Shown: one piece after another, positions 1-8,837 of the stretch
How the letters are laid out: every line of letters starts with the position of its first letter
Numbering within the stretch: the first letter of the stretch is position 1
Notes under the pieces: model-generated
Database searches by the model: none
What the model saw: the letters and a program-made list of their open reading frames with translations, nothing else
What the model was told of the DNA's origin: nothing
Translations under genes and position numbers: made by a program
Assembly (NCBI GenBank): GCA_016712745.1
Contig: JADJQN010000001.1
Span: 1,116,001 to 1,180,000, forward strand
DNA length: 64,000 nt
From: Sandaracinaceae bacterium
Lineage (GTDB): Bacteria > Myxococcota_A > Polyangia > Polyangiales > JADJQN01
Direction: 5' to 3'

Positions 1-30
1 CAGGGCGATGAATAGCGCTTTGCGCGTCAT
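1..30 (-). CDS. N-terminus of a probable secreted protein, cut by the window edge
   Basis: Only the first ten codons are inside the window. Read on the minus strand from the ATG at 28-30, the peptide begins MTRKALFIAL, which has the basic n-region and hydrophobic start of a signal peptide. A strong Shine-Dalgarno (GGAGG) lies about seven bases upstream of the ATG (complement near 38-42), which is why this very short stretch is called a real gene start. Product unknown. It is divergent from the DsbD-like gene, so 31-234 should hold promoters for both. Confidence 0.6.
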   Translation of the reverse strand, partial: MTRKALFIAL

Positions 31-234
31 GAGAAGTCCTCCGCTATGGGAGCTTTGCAATCGGCAGACCAAATCGAAGTCTGAATACCCCTAGAAAACA
101 AGCGAATTCCGTGCGTAGGCCTATGTACGGAAGCTGTCGCTACGCGGCCTGGGCCCCCCAAGACGGGATTTGTGCGGGGTGTCTGTCCCCCAGACGTAGA
201 CCTTCGCCGCATGGGCCTTATACTCCGCGAAGCT

Positions 235-1581
235 ATGCATAGAGCTCGTCTCTCCTCGCGTGTGACCTCGGCGTTATTGATGTGCGCGAGTGTGGTTGCG
301 CTCGCGTCGATCTCAAGCACCGCCTATGCCGATGTCTTTGGGGACTTGCGCGCGCGGCTCGGTACCGCGCTCTCGTCGGGCGACTTCGGCCTGGCGCTCG
401 GCATCGTCTTTCTCGCTGGCGTCGGAACTTCGTTGACGCCTTGCGTGTATCCGATGATCGCGATCACCGTGAGCGTGTTCGGTGCGCGGCAAGTTTCGTC
501 GCGCGCGGAGGGCGCCAAACTCTCAACATCGTTTGTGCTCGGCATCGCGGCTCTGTTTACTCCCTTGGGGGTCGCAGCAGCATTCTCAACCGAAGCGTTC
601 GGCTCACAGCTTTCGAGCTATTGGGTCGTCATTCCCCTTGTAGTGCTTTTCGTTGCAATGGCAGCTTCAATGTTCGGCGCCTTCGAGATCAGCTTGCCGC
701 CCGCCTTGCAAAACCGCCTTGCTCAAGTGGGTGGCGTTGGCTTAAAGGGGGCGTTCGCGCTCGGGTTGGTGAGCTCTCTCATTGCAGCGCCCTGCACGGG
801 GCCCGTGCTTTTGCTTTTGCTAGGCTGGATTGGGACAACAGGCAACGTCTGGTTCGGCGCCGCGGCCATGTTCTCCTACGCCATCGGACTCGGCCTGCTC
901 ACGTGGATTGTCGGTACCTTTGCGGTGAGCTTGCCAAAGTCGGGACGTTGGCTCGAGTGGGTGAAGAGCATCTTCGGCCTCGTCATGCTCGTTACTGCTG
1001 TTTACTACCTGAGCGGGCTTATCCCGGGCATGCGCGAGAGAGCGGTTCACTCGACGACGTTCTTATTGGTCGCGCTTGGGCTGACCGTCGCCGGAATCGC
1101 ACTCGGAGCTGTGCATCTCTCGTTTCATCACACGCCGATGGGTGAACGCATTCGCAAAGGCATCGCAGTCTTTATCGCGACGGCGGGGATGGCGGGCATC
1201 ATTGGCTATCTCATCGCCCTTCCCCCCGGCGCGAAGATTCAGTGGGCCGAGGATTATGCGGCCGCGCGCGCGCGCGCACTGCAAGAGCACCTTCCGATGC
1301 TCGTCGACTTCGGCGCGTCTTGGTGCGGCGCGTGCGGTGAGCTTGATCGCAATACGTTTAGCGATCCCCGCGTTGTCGCTGAAGGGCAACGCTTCGTTGC
1401 CGTGCGCGTCGATCTCAGTCCGAATCAGGATAGTCCCGAGAAGCGCGCCGTGCTGCGCTCCTACAATGGTCACGGGCTGCCGCTTGTCGTGATGCATGAT
1501 GCGAGCGGCGCAGAAGTCGACCGCATCGAAGAGTTTGTTGCAGCCGAAGCGTTTTTGGATCGCATGCGGCGCGTGGACTAG
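235..1581 (+). CDS. DsbD/CcdA-type thiol-disulfide transporter with C-terminal thioredoxin domain
   Basis: Inner-membrane protein that would carry reducing equivalents from cytoplasmic thioredoxin to periplasmic partners. Seen: signal peptide (about 1-32), several membrane helices containing the two family cysteines in TPCVYPM (C70) and APCTGPV (C187), then a C-terminal thioredoxin fold with WCGAC (C364, C367). At about 448 aa it lacks the N-terminal DsbD-alpha domain of the E. coli protein, so its downstream partner must be another protein. Start is uncertain: GTG at 172 and ATG at 211 are in frame, but 235 puts the signal peptide at the N-terminus. No strong ribosome site separates them. 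Its stop codon abuts the stop of the convergent lipoprotein gene. Confidence 0.85.
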   Translation: MHRARLSSRVTSALLMCASVVALASISSTAYADVFGDLRARLGTALSSGDFGLALGIVFLAGVGTSLTPCVYPMIAITVSVFGARQVSSRAEGAKLSTSFVLGIAALFTPLGVAAAFSTEAFGSQLSSYWVVIPLVVLFVAMAASMFGAFEISLPPALQNRLAQVGGVGLKGAFALGLVSSLIAAPCTGPVLLLLLGWIGTTGNVWFGAAAMFSYAIGLGLLTWIVGTFAVSLPKSGRWLEWVKSIFGLVMLVTAVYYLSGLIPGMRERAVHSTTFLLVALGLTVAGIALGAVHLSFHHTPMGERIRKGIAVFIATAGMAGIIGYLIALPPGAKIQWAEDYAAARARALQEHLPMLVDFGASWCGACGELDRNTFSDPRVVAEGQRFVAVRVDLSPNQDSPEKRAVLRSYNGHGLPLVVMHDASGAEVDRIEEFVAAEAFLDRMRRVD

Positions 1582-2352
1582 CTATTCCGCGAGGGGCTCG
1601 AGTTCCTCAGCGCAAATGCCTCCGGCGCAATCGTCCACGCATGACCAGCCACTGCCAACGCAGTCGCACAACGACGACGTGCAACCACCGGTCAAGCAAA
1701 TGGCATTCTCCGGACAGCCGCGCTTCTTGCAGCCGGTCGGCGGCGGAGTTGTGCAACCAAGGCCTTCGCAGATGTTCCCGTAGCAACAGGTGGGATCACC
1801 AGGCGGACACCAATCCCAACACAGGGCGCCGGCGTAGCAAGTTGTCCCCAAAGCGCAATCGCTGTTGGTCGTGCAAGCGTTGGCCACAACGCAGGTGCAC
1901 GGCGTGCATCCATTGCGCACCATGCGCGTCGATCCGCGCGCGCAACGCGCGGGACACGCGGCCACATCCGCAGTTTCGCAAGCGACGCATGCGCCGTGCA
2001 CACACCACTCAGCGCCGAACGTGCAGTCGGCGTCTGTGCGACAACTCAATGAGATTGTGCCCGCGTCGGTCGCGGGGACACCAGCGTCACTTCCACCGTC
2101 GCTCCCGGACCCAGAATCCGTAGGCGTGGCAGAATCAGCTACTAACGACGCGTCATCGGAGCCACCGTCGGAAAGTCCGCCTTCTGGCGCAGCGGTCATG
2201 TCTACTCGATCGCCTGCGTCTTGCATCGCAGCGTCCGTGCGGCCAGCGTCGCCGACTGCGCCGGCGTCACGACCTGCATCCACGCCCAAACCGCCGCCGC
2301 CTGTGGCGCAAGACGCAACACTAAACATGAGTAAGAGGCAGGCTAGACGCAT
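1582..2352 (-). CDS. Cysteine-rich lipoprotein with Asp/Ala/Gly linker
   Basis: Unrecognised 256-aa exported protein. The ATG at 2352 gives a lipoprotein signal with lipobox SVASC, so the longer in-frame extension upstream is not used. After the lipid cysteine comes a low-complexity linker rich in D, A, G and S (about 25-110), then a Cys-rich region with repeated pairs such as RTDADC and TNSDCALGTTC, which resemble the secreted C-x-DADC motifs common in myxobacterial surface proteins. The disulfide-rich C-terminal half suggests a protein tethered to the outer membrane and folded in the periplasm or outside. Function unknown. Confidence 0.8.
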   Translation of the reverse strand: MRLACLLLMFSVASCATGGGGLGVDAGRDAGAVGDAGRTDAAMQDAGDRVDMTAAPEGGLSDGGSDDASLVADSATPTDSGSGSDGGSDAGVPATDAGTISLSCRTDADCTFGAEWCVHGACVACETADVAACPARCARGSTRMVRNGCTPCTCVVANACTTNSDCALGTTCYAGALCWDWCPPGDPTCCYGNICEGLGCTTPPPTGCKKRGCPENAICLTGGCTSSLCDCVGSGWSCVDDCAGGICAEELEPLAE

Positions 2353-2477
2353 TCGATTCTGTCTTTCGCCCAACGTGATCGCGCGCCGGGTGGTGCATTC
2401 TGACAGAAATCGCTGCGCCAGTGATGCGGGAGAATGAAAAGCGCGCGCTTTGGCCGCCCGTGCTAAATCAGCGACCG

Positions 2478-3392
2478 ATGAAGCTGCAGTCCCTCTTCGA
2501 CTTTTGGAAGCGTAAGAAGAAGACGCCACGCTACGTCTTGGCGCTCCTTTCGTTCCTGGTTCTGCTCGTGGCTGTGGCCGGCACGCTTGTCTGGCTTACG
2601 AAAACAGAAAGCGGCCGAGCGGTGGTCGCAGCTCGCGTTGCGCGCGTCGTGTCCGAGCGAATCGTAGGTTCGATGACCATCGGAACGATCTCGCGTATCA
2701 GCTGGTCTGATGTGAACGTCCACGATGTACACATCAAGTCGGCAGACGGTCGCGATGTCGTAGTCGCTCGCGACACTCATCTTACGATCAGGTGGTGGTC
2801 ACTCCTCGCCGGTGACATCATCGTGCCCCGCGCTCGAGTGCGCAGCTGCAATGTGTTCTTGCGCGACAGCGGAGCGGGGTTCTTGTCGCTCGAGGAAGCG
2901 CTACGCACTCCCAGTTTCGGCAACGAGCGTCCGGGGTCGAGCCCCTTCGAGCTAACATCGTTGAGCGTAAGCGACGCGCATGTTTTCGTGCGCATGAGCG
3001 GGATGCCTGATATCCAAATCCGCCGAGTCGAAGCGCACGTGCACGCTTGGCTTCCGCGGCGCGGCGCGAAGCTGATGTTCACCGCAACACAGATCCGCGG
3101 GCGCACAATGGTGAACGCGCCGATTCCATTTCATTTGCAAATGCGCGACGGTCGATTCGATTACGACGCAAGCAAACCGCGACGAGGCGTGGCCGATGTG
3201 CGCGGCGAGATGTCCGGCGCAAGCGCGCGTCTTCAGGCGTGGATCACAGTTAGAAACGATTCGCCGCACATCCGCTCGACGCTTCATCTGCGCAATGCCG
3301 GAGGCTGGCTACAAAACGCGCCGATGATCCTCCAAGCGTCGCTCGCTGAACTCGTGGACAACAGATTTGAGTTCTCGGTCGAGATGAACTGA
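2478..3392 (+). CDS. AsmA/TamB-like single-pass membrane protein
   Basis: About 304 aa with one N-terminal membrane helix (about 20-45) after a basic KRKKK segment, followed by a periplasmic region rich in beta-strand. The opening (ESGRAVVAARVARVVSE..., then IGTISRISW) is like the start of AsmA/TamB-type proteins, which work in envelope lipid or protein transport. It is much shorter than TamB, so it would hold only the N-terminal part of such a fold. Start chosen at the ATG nearest the membrane helix; GTG 2421 and ATG 2424 are also in frame and none has a good ribosome site. Divergent from the lipoprotein at 1582-2352. Confidence 0.6.
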   Translation: MKLQSLFDFWKRKKKTPRYVLALLSFLVLLVAVAGTLVWLTKTESGRAVVAARVARVVSERIVGSMTIGTISRISWSDVNVHDVHIKSADGRDVVVARDTHLTIRWWSLLAGDIIVPRARVRSCNVFLRDSGAGFLSLEEALRTPSFGNERPGSSPFELTSLSVSDAHVFVRMSGMPDIQIRRVEAHVHAWLPRRGAKLMFTATQIRGRTMVNAPIPFHLQMRDGRFDYDASKPRRGVADVRGEMSGASARLQAWITVRNDSPHIRSTLHLRNAGGWLQNAPMILQASLAELVDNRFEFSVEMN

Positions 3393-3413
3393 CGCTTGGA
3401 GGCGGCTGCCTTA

Positions 3414-3659
3414 CTACTGCTGAGGAGCGGGGGTTGTCTCGGTCGTAACTTGGCGATCGGTCGTTTGCACGCCGTCCGCATTGGTCTCATTTGTCTCAGT
3501 CGTCGAGGTGCGCACTTCAGCGCCGCCTTCGGGGTGCTCAACTACTTCGGACGAGCTGGTCTCGGTGTGGGTCGGAGCTCCGCCGCATCCGGCAAGCGCA
3601 AGGGCGAGCGTGGAAGCTGAAAGGAGACCTGCTGCGCGCGTAATTTGATTCTTAGTCAT
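3414..3659 (-). CDS. Small Thr/Glu-rich lipoprotein
   Basis: An 81-aa protein with a clear lipoprotein signal ending in LALAGC and then a low-complexity tail rich in T, E, S and Q. The ATG at 3659 is preferred because it places the signal at the N-terminus; a longer frame to 3794 has no signal features. Nothing indicates a catalytic role. It may be a small structural or surface lipoprotein. Convergent with the AsmA-like gene. Confidence 0.7.
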   Translation of the reverse strand: MTKNQITRAAGLLSASTLALALAGCGGAPTHTETSSSEVVEHPEGGAEVRTSTTETNETNADGVQTTDRQVTTETTPAPQQ

Positions 3660-3794
3660 GAAATCCGTCTTTCTTCTATTCGAGGCGAATAAACGAAGGG
3701 CGCCTGCGAGGGCCGAAGTTAACCACTCGTTTTCAATAAAGCCATGCCGCGCAGGACGAATTTCGCAAATCGCCGACCCTAGCAAAATTGTCAC

Positions 3795-4451
3795 ATGCTA
3801 CCAAAGCGTGTGCCCGACGTAGCGTCATCCACTCGTGCCTCGAAGTTTCTTCGGCTGCTCTACTGGCTCTTCGAGTCGTTTGGCTCGCTGCTCGTCTTCT
3901 ACATCGTCGAGCACAGCTACGGCCTGCTCGCCGCGATCGTGGCGGGTATCACGCAAGCGATCATTTTTCTTTCGATTCAGATTGTTCGTGAGAGGCACGT
4001 TTCGCGCCTCACCGCGTTCAGCGGCGCCATGGTTGTTCTCTTCGGCGCGCTGGATTTGTATTTTCAGAGTGGCTTCTTCGTGAAGCTCGAACCGGCCATC
4101 GGCAATTTGGTCTTCGGCGGATTCTTCCTGTGGACGGTGCTCAGCGGCAAACCGATCATCGCGGAGCTTGCTATGCGCGAGCGCCCAACACTTTCCGCGG
4201 TGGTTCAAACCTATCTACGCAACCTAACTTTGGTGTGGGTGCTCTTCTTCGCAGCACGCGCCGCGCTCTACACCTGGATGGCCTTCTCGATGAACCTTGA
4301 CCGTGCGCTAGCGGTCCGCGCTTTCCTTGGACCGCTATCGTTCGGTGCAATGTTTCTCGGCGAGTATGCCTACCGTTATCTCCGCTTCGGAAAGCGCGCC
4401 TTCTCCAAAGAGAGCGCGCCCACGACGAGTGACGCGACCGGCGTAAAGTGA
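3795..4451 (+). CDS. IspZ/YciB-like septation membrane protein
   Basis: A 218-aa polytopic inner-membrane protein with about five hydrophobic segments. The layout and the segment near 140-165 (YLRNLTLVWVLFFAARAALY) match the IspZ/YciB family, whose E. coli member helps cell envelope synthesis and division, and whose typical length is 180-210 aa. Assignment is by pattern only. The gene stands alone, convergent with the Kazal-domain lipoprotein to its right. Confidence 0.6.
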   Translation: MLPKRVPDVASSTRASKFLRLLYWLFESFGSLLVFYIVEHSYGLLAAIVAGITQAIIFLSIQIVRERHVSRLTAFSGAMVVLFGALDLYFQSGFFVKLEPAIGNLVFGGFFLWTVLSGKPIIAELAMRERPTLSAVVQTYLRNLTLVWVLFFAARAALYTWMAFSMNLDRALAVRAFLGPLSFGAMFLGEYAYRYLRFGKRAFSKESAPTTSDATGVK

Positions 4452-4452
4452 A

Positions 4453-5004
4453 TCAGGCCTCTTCGCAAATGCCTGTGTACTGAACTGACGTGCCTGCCAT
4501 CGCGGCGCGACATTCATTGACGTAAGTCACGCCGTTGCAGCCGCACACTGGACTGTCGACGTCGTCGCAGTCGATGGGCATCGGTGCGCACTCGCCCGAG
4601 CCGTCGGCGAATCCGCAAATGGCGTCGCGGGAGTACATGCAGAACTCTCCTTCGGGGCAGCGTAGACCGGCAAAGCCTCCGCAGAAGCGCGAACCGGCAT
4701 CGGGCGGTGGACCGAAATCGGGCGCGGAGCCGCCATCGAAAATTACTTCGGCATCGAGGCCGCTGTCGACCACGCTCCCAAGATCAGTCGCGCCCGAATC
4801 GAGTGGCACGCCTTCATCAAGCGCGGGCCGGGCGTCGTAACCTGCATCGGCGAGGCCCCCGTCCTCACTTGTGCTTGCATCAGCCGAGCCAGAGTCCAAG
4901 CGCGAGCCGCTATCAAGTGTGTTGCCGTCGACGCGTGTGCTGCAAGCCGTCGCGAACGCAGAAACGATGAGCAAACAGAACGTGGCGCGTGAGAATAAGT
5001 GCAT
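4453..5004 (-). CDS. Lipoprotein with C-terminal Kazal-like domain
   Basis: 183-aa exported lipoprotein: signal ending in ATAC, then a D/S/A/G-rich linker (about 25-105), then a Cys-rich C-terminus. The last ~45 residues contain PVCGCNGVTYVNEC and end TGIC, which fits the Kazal serine-protease-inhibitor pattern (C-x-C-G-x-TY-x-N-x-C). Such domains occur in predatory and surface proteins of myxobacteria, where a protease-inhibitor role is plausible but not shown. The ATG at 5004 has a good ribosome site (GAGGAA). Confidence 0.75.
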   Translation of the reverse strand: MHLFSRATFCLLIVSAFATACSTRVDGNTLDSGSRLDSGSADASTSEDGGLADAGYDARPALDEGVPLDSGATDLGSVVDSGLDAEVIFDGGSAPDFGPPPDAGSRFCGGFAGLRCPEGEFCMYSRDAICGFADGSGECAPMPIDCDDVDSPVCGCNGVTYVNECRAAMAGTSVQYTGICEEA

Positions 5005-5078
5005 AAGGTTTCCTCGCTTAGCAAAAAACCAGGATAGCAGCTTGAGCGTGCGCGGCACGGCAGCTCGCACAAACGCGC

Positions 5079-6134
5079 TTATGGCGTGCTCGACGTGGGT
5101 TGGAGCGCGAGTGCGATGGAACGCGACAAGAGGTCGATGTCGCGCGCCAAGGAGTCCAACGTTGCACCGAGCTCCTGCAGCAGACTTTGGTAAAGAGCGA
5201 GCAGCGCCGGATCGTAAATGCCGCCCTCGCCGAATAGAATGAGCTCGGCAGTCGCGCGTTGGTTGCTTTCCACCACGACATCCATCAGCCGCGTCCATTC
5301 GGCAATGAGCTCGTCGCGAGGCGTCGGGGCACCTTCCGCGCGGGCAAGTGTCAGAAGTCGGAAAACGAAAGTAGGGAAATAGAGGTTAGGATCTTCGCCC
5401 GTAACTATGGGCGCGAGAATATTGTGCTCGTGCACGTACACGATCTCGCGTTCGGCGGGCCTGACCACCGCGACGCCCAGCGCTGTTGTCGCCACCGCAC
5501 CGACCAACGACGTGATGAGCGGCCCCTGATCCAGGGCTGGCGCGTCGGTACGGGAGTTGCCAAAGTCCCAAAGACCGGCCGCGATGCCAGTACTCGCGCC
5601 CACCACCAGCGAAGCGATGGTAAGCGCGAGCTGACGGTCAGTCTCACTTTCAGCGTACTCATCGAGTACGTCATGGATCAGGCCGCGCACGCAATCGCAC
5701 TCGAATTCCATCGCGATTAGCTGGGTCTCAAGCGAGCCCACTCGCTCAGCAAGCTCTTGGCGCAGTGCGAGCACCTCAGGGCTTTGTTGTCCGCTGCCTT
5801 GCTCGTTGCTACGCGCAATCAGAAGCCTCGCCAGCAGTGGCTCGATGCCCGCGGCGACTGCCGTGCGGCGCGCGGCCGGCGGGATATGCGAGAGCGCTGC
5901 GACGAGATCGGGACCGGTCGCAGGCCCGGAAAGTGTTTCGCGGTACGGACTGTCGGGGCCTGGAATTCCGTGAATGCATCGCTGCCCGGCACGTTCGGAA
6001 ACGACAAAGGCCGTCGATGGAACGTACGTAGGCCTGCCAGCGCTCACCGTGACGGAGCACCCGGATGTAGCGAAGAGCCCTACTGCCGCAAAGGCGAACC
6101 GTGGGATTACGAACGCGCGCATTCGCGTGAGCAT
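5079..6134 (-). CDS. Uncharacterised lipoprotein
   Basis: 351 aa, not recognised. N-terminus is a lipoprotein signal ending in SGC. The middle has a predicted helical stretch with a coiled-coil look (about 110-160), two short hydrophobic segments around 175-225, and a helical C-terminus, so the protein may have an envelope-spanning or membrane-associated core. ATG 6134 and ATG 6122 are both possible starts. It is the last chromosomal gene before the tRNA-Arg fragment that marks the left end of the island. Confidence 0.7.
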   Translation of the reverse strand: MLTRMRAFVIPRFAFAAVGLFATSGCSVTVSAGRPTYVPSTAFVVSERAGQRCIHGIPGPDSPYRETLSGPATGPDLVAALSHIPPAARRTAVAAGIEPLLARLLIARSNEQGSGQQSPEVLALRQELAERVGSLETQLIAMEFECDCVRGLIHDVLDEYAESETDRQLALTIASLVVGASTGIAAGLWDFGNSRTDAPALDQGPLITSLVGAVATTALGVAVVRPAEREIVYVHEHNILAPIVTGEDPNLYFPTFVFRLLTLARAEGAPTPRDELIAEWTRLMDVVVESNQRATAELILFGEGGIYDPALLALYQSLLQELGATLDSLARDIDLLSRSIALALQPTSSTP

Positions 6135-6167
6135 CTCACGTGAAGATACGCGAACGCACGTAAATCG

Positions 6168-6212
6168 TGGCGCCCCCAGGAGGACTCGAACCTCCGACCA
6201 ACGGTTTAGGAA
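6168..6212 (-). pseudogene. tRNA-Arg(CCT) 3' fragment at the island's left end
   Basis: On the minus strand this holds the CCA end, discriminator G, 3' acceptor strand, a full T arm and the 3' side of the anticodon arm through the anticodon loop, then identity with the intact tRNA-Arg at 27947-28022 stops. The 5' half (5' acceptor strand, D arm) is absent. This is the expected displaced 3' end of a tRNA gene into which an element integrated. T stem here is GGAGG/CCTCC; in the intact copy it is GCAGG/CCTGC. Confidence 0.85.
6195..6212. other. attL core, 18-bp identical repeat
   Basis: CGACCAACGGTTTAGGAA is found identically at 27974-27991. It spans the variable region, the 3' side of the anticodon stem and the anticodon loop of tRNA-Arg(CCT), a usual crossover site for tyrosine integrases. 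Confidence 0.8.
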
Positions 6213-6307
6213 GGCGATGGTTTGCTACGGGAACGCCGCTGAAAACCGGCACCGAGCGGTCGGCGGTGATGCTATGGCGCGGCTACCGCTGACTCGACAC
6301 TCTGTCC

Positions 6308-7792
6308 TCAACCTGCGGGTACGTAGCGGTATCGAAATTCGAGTTCGTCATCAGCTGTACCTGCGACGAAATCTGGCCCCGGCTGGTGGGCACGGAATTC
6401 CGTCAGGTCATATTCAGCGTCATACAGGTACAGATAAAGTAAATCGAAGGTGTGTTCACGCGTGAACCACATCTCCACCGGTTCGCGCTCCCTCGTGCGT
6501 CGCTTTTCGTGCAACGCGCCAGTTGTTGACTCGTATGTCGTCAACCATGCGGACCCGATGGTGTCGTCGTCTGTGAAGTACACGCCGTCCGCTCCAGTTT
6601 CGAGAGATCTATCCGCGATTGGTCGATGATATGGATCCAGCGTGATGAGTCGGATAGCGTCCACGTGGTCGTCAGGTGTTCGCCAGATCGAGTCAGAGCC
6701 GGCCGATGTACCGTACCGGCGCGCTTCAGTCTCAGTCGCGGTCAGCTCGCGATACAACCAAAAGTATTCGATTGGGTCATCAGTCGTGAACGGCATCCCG
6801 TCCGACCCTGCGTCCCAGTAGTATTCTTCGGCCTCGACGTTGCCGTGGTCGTCGTATCTCACTTGTCCTAGGCGCGTGTATCCATCGTCTGCAGTCAACC
6901 ACAAGCCGTCCGGTCCCATGCTCCGACTTGCGAATCGCCAAAATGAGGTTGCGGGGTCGTCGTCAATGTCGACGACGCCATCGATCACGTCGTCCTCCGT
7001 CCCAAACACGGTGTCGACGCCAGCGAGATAGGTGATCGTGGAGCGCCCGTCCAGCGAGTAACCCATCTCGCGCTCGTACAATACTTTGTTGTCGGGAGTT
7101 CCGAGTACGAAGTCTTCGCCGGACGCGAAAATCAGGGTTTCGTGCACAGGCCGAAGCAATGAATCAAGCATTCGCACATGGCCAGACTGAACGCGAAGAG
7201 TGAGCACTCCGAATAGTGAAAACTCTTCCCGCAAGTCCCAGGCCACCCTTTTTGTTTCGAACGTGAAAGTGACCTCCGGCAACGCTTCGCCACAAATGGA
7301 TATCAGTCCTGTTGCCCGAAATTGATACGTGCTGCCACCGGCCAGAATGAATCGTGGAGCAATCACTATTCGTCGATGCTCAATTTCGTAGCTAACCGTT
7401 GCGTCGACGCCACTCCTCGCATGAGGAGCTAACAGCAATACATTTTCGCTCGAGACGGAGCCGGCTGCTAGTGCACCGCTGAACCCGACCATAACCGCGT
7501 GGTCCAGCGATACATCGGTGCTCTCATCCGCGGGCGTAAACGATGTCGGTACCACAACAGCCGCATCGCACGACGCTGCACCGTCGACAGCGATAGGGGC
7601 GTCGTAGGCTAGTCCGTCGTCAAGTAGTTCCATTTCGATACTCGGAACGTCCGCAACTGCAGCGTCCAGAGGCAAGCGCAGGAGGTGGCTCTCCGCGTTA
7701 CATGCGGACATCGACGCAAGACACATGAATGTTGCCCACGCTCGAGCAGGCGGACGTGCCGTTTCATGGTGTTCGTTGTCCGGAGTGATCAT
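6308..7792 (-). CDS. Lipoprotein with Ig-like domain and seven GxDxxxxTxDD repeats
   Basis: 494 aa. Signal peptide with probable lipobox MSAC (cysteine near 31). About residues 84-185 read as a Big_5/SbsA-type Ig-like domain (TSFTPADESTDVSLDHAVMV followed by a beta-rich stretch). The C-terminal two thirds carry at least seven copies of a short acidic motif, G-x-D-(4x)-T-x-D-D/N, for example GVDTVFGTEDD, GSDGMPFTTDD, GADGVYFTDDD and GPDFVAGTADD, separated by 25-45 residues. Acidic loops of this kind suggest calcium binding in a beta-repeat surface protein; that is inference. First gene inside the island, divergent from the RHS operon. Confidence 0.75.
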   Translation of the reverse strand: MITPDNEHHETARPPARAWATFMCLASMSACNAESHLLRLPLDAAVADVPSIEMELLDDGLAYDAPIAVDGAASCDAAVVVPTSFTPADESTDVSLDHAVMVGFSGALAAGSVSSENVLLLAPHARSGVDATVSYEIEHRRIVIAPRFILAGGSTYQFRATGLISICGEALPEVTFTFETKRVAWDLREEFSLFGVLTLRVQSGHVRMLDSLLRPVHETLIFASGEDFVLGTPDNKVLYEREMGYSLDGRSTITYLAGVDTVFGTEDDVIDGVVDIDDDPATSFWRFASRSMGPDGLWLTADDGYTRLGQVRYDDHGNVEAEEYYWDAGSDGMPFTTDDPIEYFWLYRELTATETEARRYGTSAGSDSIWRTPDDHVDAIRLITLDPYHRPIADRSLETGADGVYFTDDDTIGSAWLTTYESTTGALHEKRRTREREPVEMWFTREHTFDLLYLYLYDAEYDLTEFRAHQPGPDFVAGTADDELEFRYRYVPAG

Positions 7793-7999
7793 CGCTTCGA
7801 CCTACTATGAAACTATCAAACTCCTAGCACGCGGTCTCGATGGACAGCGACGAGAACGAGTCGCCATCACAGGCGCTGTGTGCACTTTCACACTTAAGGG
7901 TGAGAGCGCTGCGCGTAGTTGACTCACCCCTAGGGGCGATTGTGCTTTGAGAAAAGCGTATGTATCAGTGCCCGAGAATGTCTGCAGTGCGGGGGGAAA

Positions 8000-8329
8000 A
8001 TGAAAAACAAACTTGCGATGGCACTTTGGCTGCTTGGTGTGACTTTTTGTGTTGGCACTGTGTCGCTTGCACAAGAGTACGAGCCAGCCGCACATTTATC
8101 TGATGGCGATGCTGAGCGCGACACTCGAGGCGAAGAGTCGATTGCGGTTCAAGCGCCGTTGCTCGGTGAGTTACCCGAAGCCCGCGCCGACATCGAGGAT
8201 CCAAATTCGGTAAGTGCGCGCGAACTGGACGCGTACGCTGCAATCGCGGAGTCGGCTCGCCGAGAGGTTGAGCTGGTGCTTGCGCGTCGAATCGCCAACG
8301 TAGATCTGCTCTGGGGGGAAGAGCTGTGA
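8000..8329 (+). CDS. Small secreted protein, first gene of the RHS operon
   Basis: 109 aa with a cleavable signal peptide (about 1-24, ending SLAQ). The ATG at 8000 follows a purine-rich GGGGGG ribosome site, so the upstream extension is not used. The mature part is acidic and helical with no recognised domain. It overlaps the next gene by four bases (GTGA), so the two are translationally coupled. Together with 8326-8835 it may assist export or display of the RHS protein, but this is only positional inference. Confidence 0.7.
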   Translation: MKNKLAMALWLLGVTFCVGTVSLAQEYEPAAHLSDGDAERDTRGEESIAVQAPLLGELPEARADIEDPNSVSARELDAYAAIAESARREVELVLARRIANVDLLWGEEL

Positions 8330-8835
8330 TCCGGGCTGCCTGTCTTGGTTTTGCGTTCGTGGTCTTTGGGTGCGGGGGCGGAACGGTTCGCGTAAGCGAT
8401 CCGCGAAACACTTTTTCCGTTGAACTACTCGGCTCGGGCGATGCACATCACGATGGATCGAAACTCGCGTGGACGATGCCGTCGGAGCAAGTCACCGTGA
8501 CTGCGCAACAGCTTTCTCGCAGCGACGACCTATACACAAATCGCAGTCTCGACCAGGTGATGCAAGCGATCGTTACTCGCTATGCACGCGGAGACGCTGC
8601 CGGGGAGCTTCACTACCGTCACTGCACCACAGCCGGACGTCCATCGTATTGCCTCGATGCGTCCGCTGGGAATAACGCGCCGAGCGAGCATCTCATGCGC
8701 ATTGGTTTTCTGGTCGATACGGGGTCTGAGTTTCTCCTGGTGGAGTCAATCGGTCCACGATCCCGTCGTGATCGCGTCCAGCTTCAATCTCAACTCTTGA
8801 ATACTTCTTTGCAGTTGTCGCGCCGGGGGAGCTAG
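8326..8835 (+). CDS. Lipoprotein, second gene of the RHS operon
   Basis: 169 aa, GTG start overlapping the previous stop. Lipoprotein signal with VFGC. Mature region of about 150 aa looks alpha/beta with a Cys pair (HC near 99 and YC near 108) and no family I recognise. Its stop overlaps a GTG one codon before the RHS start ATG, so the three genes form a tight operon. Confidence 0.7.
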   Translation: MIRAACLGFAFVVFGCGGGTVRVSDPRNTFSVELLGSGDAHHDGSKLAWTMPSEQVTVTAQQLSRSDDLYTNRSLDQVMQAIVTRYARGDAAGELHYRHCTTAGRPSYCLDASAGNNAPSEHLMRIGFLVDTGSEFLLVESIGPRSRRDRVQLQSQLLNTSLQLSRRGS

Positions 8836-8837
8836 TG

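Noticed and set aside
282..1145. 287-codon open frame in another plus frame
   Set aside because: Overlaps the DsbD-like gene, which has clear motifs; composition is basic and shadow-like.
6213..6307. Possible 5' half of a tRNA after the left fragment
   Set aside because: No D arm or acceptor match to tRNA-Arg follows the anticodon loop; the sequence diverges from base 6213.
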